Source of the DNA: CAYOFK01 sp964403185
Lineage (GTDB): Bacteria > Bacteroidota > Bacteroidia > Bacteroidales > VadinHA17
Length of the DNA: 37,617 nt
Direction: 5' to 3'
NCBI GenBank assembly: GCA_964403185.1
Contig: CAYOFK010000005.1
Location: forward strand, 1-37,617
The translations under genes were made by a program, and so were the position numbers. This document shows positions 34,287 through 37,617 of this stretch, piece after piece (within the stretch, counting starts at the first letter, position 1; the number at the start of each line of letters is the position of its first letter). Below the pieces are notes generated by a model, which did no database searches, was not told the origin of the DNA, and was given only the letters and a program-made list of their open reading frames with translations.

Positions 34287-35033
34287 TTATTCCTGCTTCA
34301 CCAGCTTGAAATGATTGCCGGGGGGAGTACCTGCATAGATCAGAAAAATGGTTGGCCGTTTGTGCAAATCAGGAAGTTTCTTCTTCCAATCCTTCACAGC
34401 CCTGGTTTGAATGTATTCAGTTTCCAGAGTCAGGTCTGCGGCAATACAAAATAATGTTTCAGGATTGCAGAAAGATACAATGTCTTCAGCCAGCCCCTGG
34501 TTCCGGTAAGGAGTTTCCATGAAAATCTGAGTCTCATTATTCTGCTGCGATCGCTTTTCAAGTTTTTTAATGGTTTGGATCCTTGCCGGTGGTTTGACAG
34601 GTAAATATCCGTAAAAGCAAAACCGCTGGCCATTGGTGCCCGATGCCATTAGAGCCAGGAGCAGGGAAGAAGGCCCGATCAATGGAACCACCTGTATGTT
34701 GTTCTGATGGGCACGCAGGACGATTACGGCCCCTGGATCAGCAACAGCCGGTGTCCCGGCTTCAGATAAAATACCAACATCTTTTCCCTCCAGTAAGGGC
34801 CGCATCATCGGGTCATAATCCTCTGCAAGAGTATGTTTGTTGAGTTCAAAAAAGACAATGGAATCGAAATTGTTACTGAATCCCACTGCCCTGAGAAAAC
34901 GTCTGGCCGATCGCAGGTTTTCAACAATAAAATATTCAAGAGTATTGATAACCTTAAGGTTCTCAGGTGGAAATATATTCCTGTAGGTGGACGAACCCAG
35001 ATCGGATGGAATGAGATACAAGCGGGGATTCAT
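34287..35033 (-). CDS. RsmI-like SAM-dependent methyltransferase
   Basis: 248-aa member of the tetrapyrrole-methylase fold group related to RsmI, which 2'-O-methylates 16S rRNA C1402. Features are YLIPSDLGS (6-14), FIVENLRSARRFLRAVG (about 35-51), GKDVGILSEAGTPAVADPGA (about 83-102), VVPLIGPSSLLLALMASG and METPYRNQGLAEDI. It is shorter than classical RsmI (about 280 aa) and lacks the usual C-terminal extension; Bacteroidota often carry both forms, so this may be the paralogue rather than RsmI itself. It is divergent from the MBL hydrolase gene. Confidence 0.82.
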   Translation of the reverse strand: MNPRLYLIPSDLGSSTYRNIFPPENLKVINTLEYFIVENLRSARRFLRAVGFSNNFDSIVFFELNKHTLAEDYDPMMRPLLEGKDVGILSEAGTPAVADPGAVIVLRAHQNNIQVVPLIGPSSLLLALMASGTNGQRFCFYGYLPVKPPARIQTIKKLEKRSQQNNETQIFMETPYRNQGLAEDIVSFCNPETLFCIAADLTLETEYIQTRAVKDWKKKLPDLHKRPTIFLIYAGTPPGNHFKLVKQE

Positions 35034-35049
35034 GCCTGAATTGTTTGCC

Positions 35050-35057
35050 CAAAGTTA
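35050..35057 (-). promoter_or_regulatory. Candidate -7 box for the RsmI-like gene
   Basis: TAACTTTG on the minus strand matches TAnnTTTG and would give a leader of about 10 nt before the start at 35033. No -33 TTTG at the right distance. Confidence 0.4.
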
Positions 35058-35157
35058 TGAAGTTTTTTCAATCAGATGATGGCCCCACTTCTTTATGTGT
35101 TTTTAAAGATGGTGCTTCAGAAATTTTGGATAATTTTACGGAACAGACAAACAGGCT

Positions 35158-35916
35158 ATGAAGATCACATTCTTAGGGACAGGAACATCCCAGGGAGTTC
35201 CTATTATCGGATGCAAATGCAAAGTGTGTATTTCATCAGATCCAAGAGACAACAGACTGAGAACCTCTGTGCTGTTAAGAACCGAAAGCAAAACTATGAT
35301 TATTGATACCGGACCTGATTTTCGGTATCAGATGCTTCGCGAACAGGTATTAAACCTTGATGCCATACTGTACACCCATCCCCACAGGGACCATATAGCC
35401 GGCCTTGATGATGTTCGGGCATTAAACTTTATTCATCGTAAATATATGGAAATCTACGCCGAAGAATCTGTACTGAATGAGATCCGGGTAAATTTTTCCT
35501 ATGCCTTTTCAGATGTGTATGCCGGCAGGCCCAGGTTAAATATGAACAACATAACAAACCGTCCCTTTTGTATTGATGATCTTGAGGTCGTCCCCGTCAG
35601 AATGATGCACGATGCCCTGCCCATACTAGGATTCAGAATCCATGATGTATGTTATTTAACCGATGCCAGTTCAATAAGTAAAGAAGAAAAGAAAAAAATA
35701 AAAAACTCAAAGATCCTGATAGTGAATGCCTTGCGAAAGCAAAGGCATCCCACCCACTTCAACCTGGAACAGGCATTGTATCTGATCCGCGAAATGGACC
35801 CTGACAGGGCCTACCTGACCCATATCAGTCACCAGATGGGCCTGCATCATGAGGTTTCTGAAGAACTCCCTGAAAATGTATTCCTGGCTTTTGATGGATT
35901 ATCAATAGATGTTTAG
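35158..35916 (+). CDS. MBL-fold metallohydrolase (PhnP-like)
   Basis: 252-aa metallo-beta-lactamase fold phosphodiesterase. It starts with GTGTSQGVPIIGCKCKVC (7-24), including the Cys19/Cys21/Cys24 cluster seen in PhnP-like members that bind a structural zinc, and has the dinuclear zinc motif THPHRDH (73-79). YLTDAS and the final LTHISHQMG supply the remaining metal ligands. Relatives hydrolyse cyclic phosphates such as 5-phosphoribosyl 1,2-cyclic phosphate, but Bacteroidota members have not been given a firm role. No phn genes are nearby, so phosphonate metabolism is not supported. It is transcribed divergently from the RsmI-like gene. Confidence 0.85.
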   Translation: MKITFLGTGTSQGVPIIGCKCKVCISSDPRDNRLRTSVLLRTESKTMIIDTGPDFRYQMLREQVLNLDAILYTHPHRDHIAGLDDVRALNFIHRKYMEIYAEESVLNEIRVNFSYAFSDVYAGRPRLNMNNITNRPFCIDDLEVVPVRMMHDALPILGFRIHDVCYLTDASSISKEEKKKIKNSKILIVNALRKQRHPTHFNLEQALYLIREMDPDRAYLTHISHQMGLHHEVSEELPENVFLAFDGLSIDV

Positions 35917-36010
35917 ATTTCTTATGGTCTATAGCATATGGATTGACTTGTAGAACTGTCCGGAATAATATAAATTAGTCTTTTGTATCAAAAATTATAA
36001 AATCAATTTT

Positions 36011-37195
36011 ATGGAAAATAAAGAGGTTTATATTGTATCTGCAGGACGTACTGCAGTGGGCAGTTTCATGGGCAGTCTCTCATCTGTAAGTGCACCGAAA
36101 TTAGGTGCGGCTGTTATCAAAGAAGTTGTGAACCGTTCCGGTCTGAAACCTGATGATGTGGATGAAGTATTTATGGGCAATGTTCTCTCTGCAAGCCTGG
36201 GCCAGGCCCCTGCAAGGCAGGCTGCAATATATGCAGGATTACCAAACTCGGTTCCCTGTACCACCGTTAACAAGGTCTGTGCATCGGGTATGAAGGCCCT
36301 GATGATTGGCAGCCAGAGCATCATGCTGGGGGATAATAAAATTGTGGTTGCAGGGGGTATGGAAAACATGTCAAACGTTCCTTTCTACATTGATAATTAC
36401 CGGACCGGGAACAAATTGGGACACCGAGAACTGACTGATGGCATGATCAAAGACGGGCTGTGGGATGTGTATAACGATTACCATATGGGAAATGCGGCCG
36501 AACTTTGTGCTCTGGAAAAGAGTATCAGTCGGGAAGAACAGGATACTTTTGCAGTAAAATCATACAGGCTCTCAGCCGCGTCCACGGAAAACGGACTGTT
36601 TAAGGATGAAATCATCCCCGTTGAAATCCCTCAGAGAAAGGGAGATCCCCTGGTGGTTGATGCGGATGAGGAATACACCAGGACAAACTTTGATAAGATC
36701 CCGGCACTGCGGCCCGTATTCCAGAAAGATGGTACGGTGACTGCCGCAAATGCCTCCACTATTAATGATGGAGCAGCCGCCCTGATTCTGACGGATGGGG
36801 TAACTGTGAAAGAAAAAGGACTTAAACCCCTGGCACGGGTGATTGGTTATGCCGATGCGGCTCAGGCACCTGAATGGTTTACTACCACACCAGTTTTGGC
36901 AGTCCGGAAAGTTCTTGATAAGTCGGGCCTGAAGCAGGACGATATTGACTTTTTTGAGATCAACGAAGCTTTCGCTGTTGTAGTCCTGGCCGCCATTAAA
37001 GAACTGGGCCTGGATCCGGAAACCGTCAATGTGAATGGGGGAGGGGTGTCCCTGGGCCATCCCATTGGTGCCTCAGGTGCCCGGATCATTGTGAGCCTCA
37101 TACACGTCCTGAAGCAAAGGAAAGGCCGTTATGGCCTGGCTACCCTCTGCAATGGTGGCGGTGGCGCCTCTGCTGTGATCATTGAAAATCTTTAG
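36011..37195 (+). CDS. Acetyl-CoA C-acetyltransferase (thiolase)
   Basis: Degradative-type thiolase II, 394 aa, catalysing reversible condensation or cleavage of acetyl-CoA/acetoacetyl-CoA in the cytoplasm. The catalytic residues are in their motifs: Cys90 in NKVCASGMKA, His350 in NGGGVSLGHPIGASGARI and Cys380 in CNGGGGASA. Length is standard. Context gives no partner genes (no CoA transferase or 3-hydroxyacyl-CoA dehydrogenase in view); the next gene is an aconitase-type enzyme across a 200-bp gap with a palindromic repeat. Whether it serves acetoacetate use, butyrate-type metabolism or isoprenoid supply cannot be told. Confidence 0.94.
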   Translation: MENKEVYIVSAGRTAVGSFMGSLSSVSAPKLGAAVIKEVVNRSGLKPDDVDEVFMGNVLSASLGQAPARQAAIYAGLPNSVPCTTVNKVCASGMKALMIGSQSIMLGDNKIVVAGGMENMSNVPFYIDNYRTGNKLGHRELTDGMIKDGLWDVYNDYHMGNAAELCALEKSISREEQDTFAVKSYRLSAASTENGLFKDEIIPVEIPQRKGDPLVVDADEEYTRTNFDKIPALRPVFQKDGTVTAANASTINDGAAALILTDGVTVKEKGLKPLARVIGYADAAQAPEWFTTTPVLAVRKVLDKSGLKQDDIDFFEINEAFAVVVLAAIKELGLDPETVNVNGGGVSLGHPIGASGARIIVSLIHVLKQRKGRYGLATLCNGGGGASAVIIENL

Positions 37196-37214
37196 TCGAT
37201 AAAACGAATTAAGA

Positions 37215-37259
37215 CCTTCGAGGTTTTCAAAACCTCGCAGGTTTTGACAAGCTCGAAGG
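37215..37259. repeat. Nested palindrome after thiolase gene
   Basis: Outer arms ccttcgag (37215-37222) and ctcgaagg (37252-37259) enclose a perfect palindrome cgaggttttcaaaacctcg (37219-37237), which overlaps the outer arm, and a partial third copy caggttttgac. No T-run follows. Similar elements are common between genes in Bacteroidota. Confidence 0.6.
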
Positions 37260-37395
37260 GTTAATGTTCCTTCCCTAAGATCTCTTACGATACCCGGGAA
37301 CCCATTTAATAACTAACCCGTTGTGCTATTAAGAAGCCAACGCTAACTAATAGAATTTCAATCCATTTGCTCTTCATATTTAGAATCCTTTTAAT

Positions 37396-37617
37396 ATGAC
37401 CATCATTGAACAGATAATTGCCAACCATTCCGGCAGGGATCATGTGGCCCCCGGAGATATTATCGATGTGGAAATTGATGCCCGTGTAGCCCGCGATTTT
37501 GGCGGTCCGAATGTAGTCAAACACATGAGGGAAAATAACCTCAGCATCCATGATCCCTCCAGGACTTTTTTCACATTTGATACCAACCCAACCGGATCAG
37601 ACCAGAAATATGCCGCC
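37396..37617 (+). CDS. Aconitase/3-isopropylmalate dehydratase large subunit-like, 5' part
   Basis: Reading frame open from ATG 37396 to the window edge (74 codons, no stop), so the gene is truncated by the window and not by mutation. The translation begins MTIIEQIIANHSGRDHVAPG and contains DVEIDARVARDFGGPNVVKH and TFFTFDTNPTGSDQKYA (last residues AA). These match the N-terminal start of the aconitase-superfamily large subunit (LeuC/homoaconitase-type), including the metal-cluster domain's leading segment. The Fe-S cysteines would lie beyond the edge. Whether it acts in leucine synthesis or as an aconitase-like hydratase cannot be decided here. Confidence 0.75.
   Translation, partial: MTIIEQIIANHSGRDHVAPGDIIDVEIDARVARDFGGPNVVKHMRENNLSIHDPSRTFFTFDTNPTGSDQKYAA

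Noticed and set aside
36572..37060. 162-codon minus-strand ORF under the thiolase gene
   Set aside because: Antisense of conserved thiolase motifs, no domain or start signal.
37306..37551. 81-codon minus-strand ORF at the right end
   Set aside because: It is the antisense of the aconitase-type frame on the plus strand, which has recognisable family motifs.
1..37617. tRNA or rRNA genes
   Set aside because: No stretch with a recognisable tRNA arm pattern (such as GGTTCGAATCC) or conserved rRNA sequence was noticed; a tRNAscan run would settle it.

Overview
The window looks like chromosome of a Bacteroidota bacterium, probably a free-living polysaccharide degrader of the Bacteroidales/Marinilabiliales type (lineage inferred from gene content only). 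Evidence: a SusC/SusD pair, many lipoproteins with Bacteroidota-style lipoboxes, weak Shine-Dalgarno sites, several TAnnTTTG -7 promoter boxes, and a ribH / TPR / recF / DUF721 / ndk / nrnA / FKBP neighbourhood.

Region 1 (about 0.2-20.9 kb, all on +) is a large polysaccharide utilization locus. In order it holds a sialate-O-acetylesterase-type SGNH esterase, a GH9 hydrolase, a calcineurin-like phosphoesterase, a GH18 chitinase-like enzyme, a CBM9-like lipoprotein, an MFS sugar/proton symporter, an 889-aa TIM-barrel protein of uncertain family, a GH92 alpha-mannosidase, then SusC and SusD, closed by a strong intrinsic terminator. Four of the enzymes end in the same galactose-binding (F5/8C-like) module, three of them after a chitobiase-C-like domain, so they probably work on one composite surface or glycan. 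The enzyme set (acetyl ester, phosphate, GlcNAc and mannose linkages) suggests a decorated mannose/GlcNAc glycan such as an N-glycan or fungal phosphomannan/chitin material; this is inference. No HTCS, ECF sigma/anti-sigma or other regulator lies in the locus. SusC has its own well-formed promoter and a structured leader with a tiny ORF.

Region 2 (20.9-25.1 kb) has an orphan MacB/FtsX-type permease behind a small GRAM-like protein (- strand), a divergent ProX/YbaK editing protein, and a repeat-rich 500-bp gap.

Region 3 (25.1-30.8 kb) is housekeeping: riboflavin synthesis (ribH), a membrane TPR protein, recF with a DciA-like DUF721 gene, ndk, nrnA, and two FKBP-type lipoprotein isomerases.

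Region 4 (30.9-37.6 kb) carries a large secreted BNR/sortilin-like propeller protein, an RsmI-like methyltransferase, an MBL-fold hydrolase, a thiolase, and the first 74 codons of an aconitase/isopropylmalate-dehydratase-type protein cut by the window edge.

Intergenic gaps hold families of small palindromic repeats, including a modular element with a core around gaccttccag...ctggaag seen in at least four clear copies, a three-way-junction palindrome, and an 8-bp tandem tract. No rRNA, tRNA, CRISPR array, transposase or integrase was found.
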